A stretch of DNA of 64,000 bases from contig NC_014759.1 in assembly GCF_000183425.1 (NCBI RefSeq), forward strand, positions 3,813,001 to 3,877,000, written 5' to 3'. The position numbers were made by a program, and so were the translations under genes. Below are positions 33,383-42,953 of this stretch, piece after piece. This stretch comes from Marivirga tractuosa DSM 4126. GTDB taxonomy: Bacteria > Bacteroidota > Bacteroidia > Cytophagales > Cyclobacteriaceae. The notes under the pieces were generated by a model, which saw nothing but the letters and a program-made list of their open reading frames with translations, was not told where the DNA came from and did not search any database. Each line of letters opens with the position of its first letter. Positions within the stretch are counted from its first letter, which is position 1.

Positions 33383-33572
33383 TAATATTTTTATATTAAA
33401 GCGTCTTGATTTGAGTTCTACTTAGTTATAATACTAAATTATTTAAAAATCTAGGAATTTTATTGATTGGCAATTTGAGATTATGATGATTTGTCAACTG
33501 AATATTGTCAACTGTCAATTTATTTTCAAATAATCTTTGTGCCTTTCCTTCTTTGCGGTTAATTTTATTTTT

Positions 33573-34049
33573 ATGAGCGTAACTATAAGAAGAGCAACCG
33601 AAAAAGATATTCCTAGAACTTTAGAGTTAATCCAAGAGCTAGCAGTTTACGAACGTGAACCTGACGCTGTTGTGGTAGATGTTGATGAGCTAATCAGAGA
33701 TGGTTTTGGTGATAACCCAGCCTACGGCCTATTTGTGGCAGAAACTGAAAAAGAGATTGTAGGCATTGCCCTTTATTATTTCCGCTATTCCACTTGGAAT
33801 GGTAAAGTTCTTTATTTGGAGGATTTAATCGTAACAGAATCAGAAAGAGGTAAAGGCTACGGACGAAAATTATTAAATGCTATTCTTCAAGAAGCGGATG
33901 AGCAAAATTGTAGGCTGTGTACGTGGCAAGTGTTGGATTGGAATGAACCTTCCATTGAATTCTATAAAGCTATTGGCGCTGATTTAGATGAAGGTTGGAT
34001 CAATTGTACAGTAAAGCAAGATCAGTATAAAGGGATTTATAAAAGTTGA
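33573..34049 (+). CDS. GNAT N-acetyltransferase, diamine/spermidine acetyltransferase-like
   Basis: This 158-residue protein starts VTIRRATEKDIPRTLELIQELA and has LYLEDLIVTESERGKGYGRKLL (acetyl-CoA motif A, residues 80-101) and CTWQVLDWNEPSIEFYKAIGA. These are the hallmarks of the SAT1-like group (spermidine/spermine or thialysine acetyltransferases). I use the ATG at 33573; a TTG twelve codons upstream gives an unlikely hydrophobic leader. A polyamine role would fit the decarboxylase at 3347, but the genes are far apart. Confidence 0.85.
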   Translation: MSVTIRRATEKDIPRTLELIQELAVYEREPDAVVVDVDELIRDGFGDNPAYGLFVAETEKEIVGIALYYFRYSTWNGKVLYLEDLIVTESERGKGYGRKLLNAILQEADEQNCRLCTWQVLDWNEPSIEFYKAIGADLDEGWINCTVKQDQYKGIYKS

Positions 34050-34067
34050 TTGGATTAATTTTTATTC

Positions 34068-34826
34068 ATGTTTTTCATCCTCTCTAAAACTATAAGTTAT
34101 TTACTGATGCCAGCTACATTAATCGGCCTCGCCTGGCTGGCATTTTTCATTTTTAGAAAATGGAAATTTAGAAAATACTTGGCAATCTTAGGCTTTGCTT
34201 TGTTTATAATTTTTACCAATGATTTCTTAGCCAATTGGTTTTTAAAAGCTTGGCAAACTGAAGCAGCTAATCTCGAATCTATCAAAAACCAAAAATTCAC
34301 TTATGGAGTTTTGCTTACGGGTATGACTAACACCCTTAAAGAACCCAAAGATAGAGTCTATTTTAATCAAAATGCAGATCGAATTTTGCAAGCCATCATG
34401 CTTCATCAACAAGGTATAATTGACACACTTTATATTTCAGGAGGTGGTGCTACGGCACTAAGAAAGGATTTGCAGGAAGCAAGGGTGATTTCAAACTATT
34501 TGGAATCTATTCAATTTCCAATGGACAAAGTAATTCTAGAAGATCAATCTAGAAATACAGTGGAAAGTGCCCGTTTTGCTTCCGCTTACATCAGTTCTCA
34601 AACAGAAATTTTGCTGATAACCAGTGCTTCGCATATGCCCAGAGCATTGGGATGTTTTAAAAAGGAGGATTTTCGAGTTCAGCCATATCCTACTGTTTTT
34701 CTTACCAATGATGAAATGATTAATCCATCCATGTTTTTGCCGTCTGATGATGCCTTGCTTAAGTGGAACATACTGTTTAAAGAATGGATGGGGTACAGTG
34801 CCTATTGGATTGCAGGGTATTTGTAA
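34068..34826 (+). CDS. YdcF/ElyC (DUF218) family membrane protein
   Basis: This 252-residue protein has two N-terminal hydrophobic helices (about residues 8-27 and 37-57) and a DUF218 domain: YGVLLTGMTNTL, ADRILQAIMLHQQGIIDTLYISGGG, LEDQSRNTVESARFA and EILLITSASHMPRALGCF. ElyC in E. coli takes part in peptidoglycan and lipid-carrier homeostasis; the domain is thought to face the periplasm. It begins 18 bases after the GNAT gene and is probably co-transcribed. Family assignment is firm; function here is inferred. Confidence 0.88.
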   Translation: MFFILSKTISYLLMPATLIGLAWLAFFIFRKWKFRKYLAILGFALFIIFTNDFLANWFLKAWQTEAANLESIKNQKFTYGVLLTGMTNTLKEPKDRVYFNQNADRILQAIMLHQQGIIDTLYISGGGATALRKDLQEARVISNYLESIQFPMDKVILEDQSRNTVESARFASAYISSQTEILLITSASHMPRALGCFKKEDFRVQPYPTVFLTNDEMINPSMFLPSDDALLKWNILFKEWMGYSAYWIAGYL

Positions 34827-34873
34827 ATAGTGGTTAAGCATTGGAAATTGAATAATAGATAAAGAAGCATATT

Positions 34874-35563
34874 ATGAGTAAACAGAATCTTGTCTTATTA
34901 CATGGAGCCTTAGGCAGTTCTAGATCATTCGATGACCTAACTAATTACTTATCAAGCAATTATAATTTGATTATACCTGATTTTAAATGGCATGGGTGTA
35001 GGTCAAATGAGGGACATGGTTTTATTATGAAAGATCTAGTGGATGATCTGGAAGCCATTTTTCAAAATCAAAATATACAATCTGCTAATGTCTTTGGTTT
35101 TAGTATGGGGGGATATGTGGCACTTTCTTTGGCACTGAAAAAGCCTGAATTATTTAAGAAAATCATGACTTTGGGTACAAAGCTTGACTGGAATCCACAA
35201 CAGGCTGAAAATGAGAGTAAAATGTTGAATGCTGAAAAGATTCAGGAGAAAGTACCTCAGTTCGCAAAGCATTTGCAAGCACTGCATGCTGAGAACTGGA
35301 TTCATTTATGCGCACAAACTGGGCAGATGATGAAAGAGCTAGGAAATAGACCTCTTTTAACTAAAGATAATATCGCTACTATAGAATTAAAGATACGTTT
35401 TGGATTGGGCGACCAGGATAATATGGTTAGTTTAGAAGAAACTACCGCCTTTTATAAAGCTTTGCAACACGGGGAATTACAAGTGTTTCCAAATTGTCCA
35501 CATCCGATTGAAAAGGTAAATTCTCAAATGATTGCCGATTCGATTGAACAGTTTCTAGGATGA
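34874..35563 (+). CDS. Alpha/beta hydrolase
   Basis: This 229-residue protein has the oxyanion segment LLHGALGSSRSFDDL, the nucleophile elbow VFGFSMGGYVAL (serine near residue 77), the acid in FGLGDQDNMV and the late histidine in PNCPHPIEKV. The cap is short. The substrate is unknown; esters or menaquinone intermediates (MenH-like) are possible but nothing points to them. It follows the DUF218 gene by 47 bases on the same strand. The 263-base gap after it (35564-35826) holds no feature I can support. Confidence 0.85.
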   Translation: MSKQNLVLLHGALGSSRSFDDLTNYLSSNYNLIIPDFKWHGCRSNEGHGFIMKDLVDDLEAIFQNQNIQSANVFGFSMGGYVALSLALKKPELFKKIMTLGTKLDWNPQQAENESKMLNAEKIQEKVPQFAKHLQALHAENWIHLCAQTGQMMKELGNRPLLTKDNIATIELKIRFGLGDQDNMVSLEETTAFYKALQHGELQVFPNCPHPIEKVNSQMIADSIEQFLG

Positions 35564-35826
35564 AAGTCATGGTATAAGTTTGAAATAATTTGATATAGTT
35601 TTTATCAAAAGATCTGGTTGGTTTGTGATCAGATAGAATTAAAATTTAAGCTGCACTGAAATCTTCTTTAAACAGCTAGATATAGAGAAATTTACTAGTT
35701 GAGGTTGTTGTTTTGAACTAGATATAAATCACATATCGAGCAGCTTTATATGATTATTTTCTGATAAAATTATGGATAACAAATTTAATTAGTTTATTTC
35801 GCAGCTGCATTTAACTGTTATTTTAT

Positions 35827-37989
35827 ATGAAAAAAAATATTTACCTATTACTAATACTTGGAATTACCCTTTTTGCTTCTTGTGAGGAAGTACCACCTGT
35901 TGAGCCTGATGTAAATAATATTACGGTCAATAATGATGTGAAAGACTCACTAAATATTGCAGAACAATTGGATGTATTGAACAGAGCAGGTGAGTTCTAT
36001 AATGTGAATATGAAGATTTTAGATGGAACTACTCCTATTGAAGGAGCCGAAGTTAAGCTTACTTCTTCTTTGGATGGTGAACTAATCGAATTGACAGAAC
36101 TATCCGATGAATCCGGAAATGTCATCTTTGATGAAGTGACCGTGGGTGGTAATATTATAGAAATTAAGAAGGAGGGATACTACTCTGCATTAGGATTGAT
36201 AGATTTCAAATTCGAGAGAGGGTATAACTATGAGGTGATTGAAGATGTAGTGGCACCTATCACTAAGAATGAATCTGCCATTATCCCTTTGTATAATAAA
36301 GGAAACGGAGCCAATACTGCCAAGATTAAAGGAAGAGTTAATATTGAAACCAATTTAACCAATACAACCTCTGAAGTAGTGAAGGATCAAATTATAAGAG
36401 CTGATTTCTCAGGGAATATTGTGAACGTGAGCGAAGGACTAAGTTTTTCCGAGTATTCGCTAAATGTTGAAGGAGGCTTAGGAGAGGCTGTTACCAATGA
36501 GGCAGGAGAATATGAGCTAGTAATCCCGACAGGAAATGAAGGGGTGTCTGTAGATTTAATGATTCCTCAGTTACAATTGAAACAAAAACTGGCCTATTTT
36601 GATCCAGAAACGGAGGAGCCTACCTTGGACTCTGTTTTGACAACCTTCGGATACAATGAACAAGTGAGCAATGTCCCTTATGTTAGAGGAATTAAAACAG
36701 TTGTACCAGAGCCAAGCACGCCAGGAAAAGGATTTCAAATTAATAATTTCACTAAAGCGGGAAGGAAGCTGTTTGATAATCTTCCATCTTACCAGGATGA
36801 AATAAATAGCTCAGAGAATAATCAAGAATTAGGTGGACTTTTGTTCTCCTTTACAGCTGGTTTAGGTTATAATAGTGTGCCAGATGTAGTCGTAACTGAC
36901 CCAACGGGTGAAGGTGCGGAATTAAAACCAATTGCTGAATATGCGATACAATCAATCACTTTAGATAGTAGCGCTCAGTATTCTCCTAACTATTATGTCG
37001 ATTATTATATACGAGCTTACTATGCTTCGGAATGTTGCATTCAGTCTTACAGTATTTATTCCAACAGTGTGCTGACAGATGAGAACGGAAGAATTACTCA
37101 AGATCAATTAGAACAGAGCTTATCTTACGCTTTTCAGAATAGAAACTGGTTTGGAGAAAATTATCATGCTCTTTACAATAACTATGAAATTGATAGTATG
37201 ACAATTAATTTTGATCAATGGAATGTTGATGCGGAATCAGAGGCGACCATTGTTTATGATACCAAAATATCTAGTTTGAAAATAGTAAATCTTGGTGAAA
37301 ATTATACAAATCCTACTATATCATTCGAAGGTGGGAATCCAGAAGAAGCTGCGGAATTTGAAATATTGGAATTCAGAACCCAATGGGAATTTGATCTTGA
37401 TAATAGTGCTAATTCAGCACCTTACACTGCTATACCAAATGTAGTGTTCGAGTACTTAGAAAATGATGTTTATAAAACTTCAACTCTAGTTGTTCCACAT
37501 GATCAAGGATATTCTACTATGAGTGATGTTATAGAATCAAGAAACGGAGAAATAAAGTTTCAGGATGATAGAAACTATCGCACTAGATTTTATTCTTTAG
37601 AAGCCCCTATTGCTTACGTTACTGAACCTATCCATACGAAAGCAGATATTTATTTTCAAATTAACAACGGTAGTCTTGAATATAATTACAACTACAATAC
37701 TAAGCTGGGAAATGGATATTCGGAAAAATTCAATATAGAGATTCTTCCGCAGTTTGATGAGATGCCAGGAACAGGAGCCGAAATACAAATTATTGGGGGG
37801 TCCCAAAAAGGGGATGAATATCAGTGGGGTGGAAATTTTATATTAAAGAATAAAGGAGAAGGATATGTAGATAATGTCAATCGTATAGCTCCAAGAGACT
37901 TTTCCCTTTCTTACAATAGCAGCGATTTATTCTTAAAATCGCAGGATGAAATTATTATTGATATTGATTACGGTACTGGTAGGCGTTAA
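35827..37989 (+). CDS. Large surface lipoprotein with carboxypeptidase-regulatory-like domain
   Basis: This 720-residue protein has a lipoprotein signal (KKNIYLLLILGITLFASC, cysteine at residue 19) and an acidic mature N-terminus (EEVPPVEPDVNN), as seen in surface-exposed Bacteroidota lipoproteins. Residues 55-115 look like a carboxypeptidase regulatory or SdrD B-like beta-sandwich: NVNMKILDGTTPIEGAEVKL and GNVIFDEVTVGGNIIEIKKEGY. A second such block follows near residue 170-235. Two or more repeats resemble GAGLGYNSVPDVVVTDPTGEGAEL (36880s), LGENYTNPTISFEGGNPEEAAEF and GEGYVDNV, a beta-repeat of unknown name. Function is not known. Confidence 0.75.
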   Translation: MKKNIYLLLILGITLFASCEEVPPVEPDVNNITVNNDVKDSLNIAEQLDVLNRAGEFYNVNMKILDGTTPIEGAEVKLTSSLDGELIELTELSDESGNVIFDEVTVGGNIIEIKKEGYYSALGLIDFKFERGYNYEVIEDVVAPITKNESAIIPLYNKGNGANTAKIKGRVNIETNLTNTTSEVVKDQIIRADFSGNIVNVSEGLSFSEYSLNVEGGLGEAVTNEAGEYELVIPTGNEGVSVDLMIPQLQLKQKLAYFDPETEEPTLDSVLTTFGYNEQVSNVPYVRGIKTVVPEPSTPGKGFQINNFTKAGRKLFDNLPSYQDEINSSENNQELGGLLFSFTAGLGYNSVPDVVVTDPTGEGAELKPIAEYAIQSITLDSSAQYSPNYYVDYYIRAYYASECCIQSYSIYSNSVLTDENGRITQDQLEQSLSYAFQNRNWFGENYHALYNNYEIDSMTINFDQWNVDAESEATIVYDTKISSLKIVNLGENYTNPTISFEGGNPEEAAEFEILEFRTQWEFDLDNSANSAPYTAIPNVVFEYLENDVYKTSTLVVPHDQGYSTMSDVIESRNGEIKFQDDRNYRTRFYSLEAPIAYVTEPIHTKADIYFQINNGSLEYNYNYNTKLGNGYSEKFNIEILPQFDEMPGTGAEIQIIGGSQKGDEYQWGGNFILKNKGEGYVDNVNRIAPRDFSLSYNSSDLFLKSQDEIIIDIDYGTGRR

Positions 37990-38010
37990 TAAACCTTGCG
38001 TTTTTCTGAG

Positions 38011-38039
38011 AAGGGAGCAGTTACTGCTCCCTTTTTTTG
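38011..38039 (+). terminator. Intrinsic terminator after the large lipoprotein gene
   Basis: GGGAGCAG (38013-38020) and CTGCTCCC (38024-38031) pair perfectly across a TTA loop, followed by seven Ts. It is 22 bases after the stop. Confidence 0.92.
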
Positions 38040-38203
38040 TTTTACAGGTATTTAATCATAAAGTAGTTTGATTTTAATGAAATGAATAATCAAAAAACTA
38101 AACCACGTTTTCTTTAAACCCGCTAGGGTCTAAGTGAGTATATTTAGATGATGGGAGATATATGAAAGGATTTCCCTTCCTTTTTATTCTAAACTTGAAT
38201 TAT

Positions 38204-40759
38204 ATGAAAAAATTGAAATACAAGGACGAAGTAGCCACTCGATATACCGCATATAACAGCCTTTTTCTTGATTTACCTTATGATCATATTTACAGAACGG
38301 GTACATTGCTACCTATTCTAGAGCAATTAAGTACTCAAGGTTTTGAAAATGGAAAAGATCCTGTCGAGATTATTAATCAATTTAAACGAGAGATTTTAGG
38401 TGATAAAGAGGAGAAACAGCTGCATCAATTGCTATTTCAATTGATCCAATATGTTGAAAGACAAGTGTTGCTTTTTGACTCTATAGAAGATGCTGCTTTT
38501 GAAAAAATATTTAATGTAGAAGGAAAAGGGTCAGTAAAAGAGCTAATCGGAAGGGTAAGACACACTAATAAAATTGAAGAGCTTCAAGAGAAGTTAAAGA
38601 CATTTTCTGTCAGAATTGTCTTAACTGCGCATCCAACTCAATTTTATCCTGGAAATGTGCTAGCCATCAATACTGATTTGGAAGATGCCATAAGAAAGGA
38701 TGATTTAGCTTCTATTAATTCCCTTATGTTACAATTAGGAAAAACGCCCTTTATAAATAAGGAAAAACCTACGCCATATGATGAGGCGGTCAGCCTGTGT
38801 TGGTATCTGGAAAATGTATTTTACAAAAGTATTCCCGCTATTATTTATGATTTGGTGGAGGAGCTGGAGGAGCCATGGGAAGATTGGGTGAATCCTGATC
38901 TATTAACCGTTGGGTTTTGGCCTGGTGGCGATAGAGATGGGAACCCTTTCGTAACTCATAATATTACAGTTAAAGTAGCCGATAGACTAAGAGAGACGAT
39001 TCTAAAATGTTATTATAGAGATTTACGTGCGATCAGACGAAGGCTTACTTTTAAAGGAGTGGAGAATAAAATATTGGAAGCAGAGCAGCATGTATATAAT
39101 GCATTGTATGGAGATAAATCTAAAGGCTTTAAACAACCTGAGGAATTGATAGATGTTCTAAGGGAGGCGCTTCATAACCTTAGAAATGAACATAAGGGGA
39201 TATTTTCTGAACTATTAGAAAAGTTTATATTAAAAGTCAGGATTTTTGGATTCCATTTTTCTATAATGGACATCAGGCAAGATAGCCGTAAACATGATGC
39301 ATTATGGGAAGATATTTTGTCAAATGAAGATGATAAGAGTATTGTGGCTCAGTATGAGAAAATGCAAGAGGAGGATAAAATTAATCATCTTCTAAGTTTT
39401 AATAGTCTTCCTCATGACGTTAGTATTTATAATGATTTTCATCAGGAGATGTTGAAAAGCTTTGATGCATTAGAAGAGGTGAAGAAAAGAAATGGACATA
39501 GAGCCTGTCACCGATACATCATTAGCAATTGCCAATCGGCATTACATGTGATGGAAGTTTTTCAGTTGGCAAGGCTCAAATTAAGTTCGGATGCTTATGA
39601 ATCATTGGATATTGTCCCTCTTTTTGAAACCATCGATGATTTAGCCAATGCATCAGGTGTCATGAAACAATTATATGAAATTCCAGCTTATCGGGAGCAT
39701 GTAAAAAACAGAGGCGATAAGCAAACTATTATGGTTGGTTTTTCTGATGGTACCAAAGATGGAGGATATTTGAGAGCTAACTGGTCTATTTTTCAAGCTA
39801 AGGAAGCACTCACAGAAATTTCAAGAGAATATGGTATTAAGGTCATTTTCTTTGATGGTAGGGGTGGGCCGCCTGCCAGAGGCGGAGGTAATATGCATGA
39901 TTTCTATGCTTCTCTAGGTTCTAAAATTGAAGATGAAGAAGTTCAAGTCACCATACAGGGTCAAACCATTAGCTCAAATTACGGAAAAGTTGGTTCCTGT
40001 AGATACAATATGGAGCAACTGCTCTCGGCAGGATTAGAAAATCATCTGTTTGAAAGTGATAACAGAATGCTTAATGAGGAAGAACGAGAACTCTTGAGTC
40101 AATTAGCCGAAATTGCATATCAGCTATATAAAGATTTTAAAGGACATGATAAATTTACAAGTTATTTAGGTGATGTAACTCCTTTAAAATATTTTGGAGA
40201 TACCAATATCGGTAGCAGACCAACTAGTAGAGGTAAAAAAGGCGAGTTGAAATTTGAAGACTTAAGAGCTATTCCTTTTGTAGGTGCATGGGCTCAAATG
40301 AAACAGAACATTCCAGGCTTTTATGGTGTAGGAACGGCTCTCCATAGCCTTAAAAGCAAAGGGAAAGGTAAAGATGTCAAACAATTATATCGAGATTCGC
40401 TGTTTTTCAGAACACTCTTAGGGAACTCCATGCAATCTATTGCCAAATCATTTTATCCCGCTACCGCTTATTTAAGTAAGGATGAAGATTATGGCGAGTT
40501 CTGGCAGCTGATGAAAAAGGAATTCGACTTAAGCAAAGATGAATTGGACGATATAAGTGGTAAAAAAGGGATTTTACATGAAGCGCCAGTTTCTCAGGCA
40601 TCTATTGCTATCCGAGAGAAGATTGTATTGCCCTTAATTACGATTCAACAATATGCCATCCAGAAGTTAAGAGAGGGTGTTAAAGATGAAGAAATCTATA
40701 AAAAACTCATTTTACGGAGTATGTTTGGAATTGTGAATGCTGCAAGGAATGCAGCTTAG
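38204..40759 (+). CDS. ppc: Phosphoenolpyruvate carboxylase
   Basis: This enzyme adds bicarbonate to PEP, giving oxaloacetate to refill the TCA cycle. The 851-residue protein has the catalytic histidine in VLTAHPTQFYPGN (near residue 143), the FWPGGDRDGNPFVT motif, VGFSDGTKDGGYLRANW, FFDGRGGPPARGGG and GSRPTSR. It ends in VNAARNAA instead of the usual N-T-G. I prefer the ATG at 38204 over one 14 codons upstream whose leader would be hydrophobic. It is monocistronic with a shared terminator against the M16 operon. Confidence 0.96.
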   Translation: MKKLKYKDEVATRYTAYNSLFLDLPYDHIYRTGTLLPILEQLSTQGFENGKDPVEIINQFKREILGDKEEKQLHQLLFQLIQYVERQVLLFDSIEDAAFEKIFNVEGKGSVKELIGRVRHTNKIEELQEKLKTFSVRIVLTAHPTQFYPGNVLAINTDLEDAIRKDDLASINSLMLQLGKTPFINKEKPTPYDEAVSLCWYLENVFYKSIPAIIYDLVEELEEPWEDWVNPDLLTVGFWPGGDRDGNPFVTHNITVKVADRLRETILKCYYRDLRAIRRRLTFKGVENKILEAEQHVYNALYGDKSKGFKQPEELIDVLREALHNLRNEHKGIFSELLEKFILKVRIFGFHFSIMDIRQDSRKHDALWEDILSNEDDKSIVAQYEKMQEEDKINHLLSFNSLPHDVSIYNDFHQEMLKSFDALEEVKKRNGHRACHRYIISNCQSALHVMEVFQLARLKLSSDAYESLDIVPLFETIDDLANASGVMKQLYEIPAYREHVKNRGDKQTIMVGFSDGTKDGGYLRANWSIFQAKEALTEISREYGIKVIFFDGRGGPPARGGGNMHDFYASLGSKIEDEEVQVTIQGQTISSNYGKVGSCRYNMEQLLSAGLENHLFESDNRMLNEEERELLSQLAEIAYQLYKDFKGHDKFTSYLGDVTPLKYFGDTNIGSRPTSRGKKGELKFEDLRAIPFVGAWAQMKQNIPGFYGVGTALHSLKSKGKGKDVKQLYRDSLFFRTLLGNSMQSIAKSFYPATAYLSKDEDYGEFWQLMKKEFDLSKDELDDISGKKGILHEAPVSQASIAIREKIVLPLITIQQYAIQKLREGVKDEEIYKKLILRSMFGIVNAARNAA

Positions 40760-40810
40760 AATTATTAGATCAACAAATTGTCTATGTATTATTAGCAATA
40801 GTAAAGAATA

Positions 40811-40848
40811 AAAAAGCCCGAAAGAGCATGACTTCTTTCGGGCTTTCA
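40811..40848. terminator. Bidirectional terminator between ppc and the M16 operon
   Basis: AGCCCGAAAGA (40815-40825) pairs with TCTTTCGGGCT (40834-40844), eleven base pairs and an eight-base loop, with A runs before and T runs after. It serves ppc from the left and the M16 genes from the right. Confidence 0.92.
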
Positions 40849-40867
40849 AATGTGTAATTTGAATTAC

Positions 40868-42928
40868 TTAATTGAAAGTGTCTTCCTTCACTTCAATATT
40901 AAATTCTGCTGATTCTAATTCGGTGTTTAATGGTCTTCCTTGGAATTTCACATTTTTCTTAGGAATCATTATTCCATCTACTGCTTCAAAATCACCAAAT
41001 TCTTCATATACAGTAACTTCACCTTGAGGACCTTGCTGCGTTGCAGAAGTTTTAACTTTTAACCCACTTTCAGTATCAAAATAAGATTTTGTTACCTGTC
41101 CTGAAGGAAGTGTTATCGATACTACATATGCATCTTTATCATTTACTGTTTCAATGCCTGTAAGTTCAGTTGTTGCTCCCATTTCAGCATAATGCAGCTC
41201 AGGAAAAATTTTGGTGTTCGACTTTAAATTGCTTTTAGCTTCTTCTGGTAGAGGAATCTCCTGACCTTGTCTTAAAGCTTTTACCCCTTCGTCATTCACT
41301 AAAACTTTACTTACGACCATTGGTCCCATTCCAACTTCTTGCTTGAAATGCTCATTATCTTTAATTTCAGTAAAAGTTAATGTTTGCCCCTGCATGCTCA
41401 TAGTATAAACTGTTTTTAGTGATTCAACGGCCGAAATTTTATCTTTTCCTCCTAAAGCTTCAAAGTAATTTTCAAAAACCTTATCAGCAGTTAAACCTGC
41501 AGGTAATGCAGTTTTATCATTTGGATCGTATTCATTTCCTTTTCTATCGAAATATTTTACTTCTCCGAATTTCCCTAAACCTTCAGCTACTTCGGCACCT
41601 TTTCCTACTACCAGTATATTGGCATTATTTGGTAAAATGTATTTTTGAGCTGCTGCTTTTACATCTTCTAAAGTTACTGCTTCCAAATTTTTTAAATAGT
41701 TGGCATAGTAATCTTTTGGAAGATCATATCGAGCTGTATTGATGGCAAAAGAAGCCACGGTTTGTGGGCTTTCTAAAGAACGTGCAAAGCTACCTGAAAT
41801 GGAGGCTTTTGCTGCATCTAATTCATCTTGTGTTACACCTTCTTTATTAATTTTTATTAACTCAGCCATAAATTCATTTACAGCACTATCGGTTACTTCA
41901 TTTCTTACACTAGCGCTGGCAGTAAAGCTTCCTACATATTCGTCAGCACTTAAAGAAGATCTTGCTCCATAAGTGAATGCATTTTCTTCTCTTAGGTTTT
42001 GCATTAACCTTGAAGAGAATCCACCACCTAGAATTTGATTAAGAACTCTTGCTTTGATTACTTCTTCACTTCCTATTGGAAGCTTTACTGGGTAAGTTAC
42101 GTTAATAACAGATTGAACTGATGCTTCTCTATCCACTAAGGCTACAAACGTTTCTTCAGGTGGAGTTGGCATTTCGTATTCAGCTGTAGGTACTTCTCCT
42201 TCTTCCCAATCAGAAAAATTCTTTTTGATTAATTTTTTAGCTTCTTTAGGGGTGATGTCACCAACAATTGCTAAGTAACCAATATTTGGTCTAAAATAGC
42301 TGTTGTAATACGATTTGATCTCTTCTAAAGTAATATTGTCTACCGACTCTTCAGTTTCAAATTCACCATAAGGATGATTTTCTCCATAAACCAATTGGCC
42401 TCTAACGTTAGATGCAATAGCATTTGGATCATCTTTAGAAGCAGCTAATCCTGATAAGGTTTGCTTCTTCAATTTCTCTAATTCATCCTCTGGAAAAGCA
42501 GGATTGAATAAAACATCTTTCATCAATTCAATCAATTTATCTTGATGTTTTGTTAATGAAGTAGCATACATTCCAGTTGAATAAGTGTTGATATTGGCTC
42601 CAATGAAATCAATATCCTCATCTAGTTCTGCTTTAGTACGGTTTTTTGTCCCTTTCATTAGCATCTGACCTGCCATGCTTACATAACCTGCTTTGTCTCC
42701 TTCTAAAACAGGATCACGGTCAAATGTTAAAGAAAAAGCAACTCTTGGTAGTTTGTGATTCTCTACTACGAATACTTTCAAACCATTTTTTAAAGTGAAA
42801 GTAGTAGGTTCCCCTATGTTAATTTCTTTTGCCGGACTAGGTTCCGGAGCTTTTGTTCTATCAACCTGAGCAAATGCAACACTTGCAGCCAAGGCGAAAA
42901 TGAAGCTTATATATATCTTTTTAATCAT
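40868..42928 (-). CDS. M16 metalloprotease-like subunit lacking the zinc motif, with extra C-terminal domain
   Basis: This 686-residue protein has a signal peptide (IKKIYISFIFALAASVAFA) and two M16 peptidase domains (about residues 40-260 and 260-460). Where active members have HxxEH, it has MAGQMLMKGTKNRT, so zinc binding is lost. The second domain carries SRLMQNLREENAFTYG, which fits the substrate-contact RY-type segment. The last 200 residues form an additional beta-rich domain resembling a LolA-like fold. It lies 25 bases after the active 442-residue partner, so the two probably form an active/inactive heterodimer in the periplasm. I use ATG 42928; a TTG lies three codons upstream. Confidence 0.9.
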   Translation of the reverse strand: MIKKIYISFIFALAASVAFAQVDRTKAPEPSPAKEINIGEPTTFTLKNGLKVFVVENHKLPRVAFSLTFDRDPVLEGDKAGYVSMAGQMLMKGTKNRTKAELDEDIDFIGANINTYSTGMYATSLTKHQDKLIELMKDVLFNPAFPEDELEKLKKQTLSGLAASKDDPNAIASNVRGQLVYGENHPYGEFETEESVDNITLEEIKSYYNSYFRPNIGYLAIVGDITPKEAKKLIKKNFSDWEEGEVPTAEYEMPTPPEETFVALVDREASVQSVINVTYPVKLPIGSEEVIKARVLNQILGGGFSSRLMQNLREENAFTYGARSSLSADEYVGSFTASASVRNEVTDSAVNEFMAELIKINKEGVTQDELDAAKASISGSFARSLESPQTVASFAINTARYDLPKDYYANYLKNLEAVTLEDVKAAAQKYILPNNANILVVGKGAEVAEGLGKFGEVKYFDRKGNEYDPNDKTALPAGLTADKVFENYFEALGGKDKISAVESLKTVYTMSMQGQTLTFTEIKDNEHFKQEVGMGPMVVSKVLVNDEGVKALRQGQEIPLPEEAKSNLKSNTKIFPELHYAEMGATTELTGIETVNDKDAYVVSITLPSGQVTKSYFDTESGLKVKTSATQQGPQGEVTVYEEFGDFEAVDGIMIPKKNVKFQGRPLNTELESAEFNIEVKEDTFN

Positions 42929-42953
42929 TTTTTTCAATTATTAAGTGAAAGAC

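Noticed and set aside
33485..33572. Direct repeat TTGTCAACTG (33491 and about 33506) considered as an operator.
   Set aside because: Only two imperfectly spaced copies, and the surrounding sequence looks like generic AT-rich intergenic sequence.
41419..41742. 107-residue reading frame opposite the M16 gene.
   Set aside because: Antisense artefact with leucine/phenylalanine-rich composition and no family signature.
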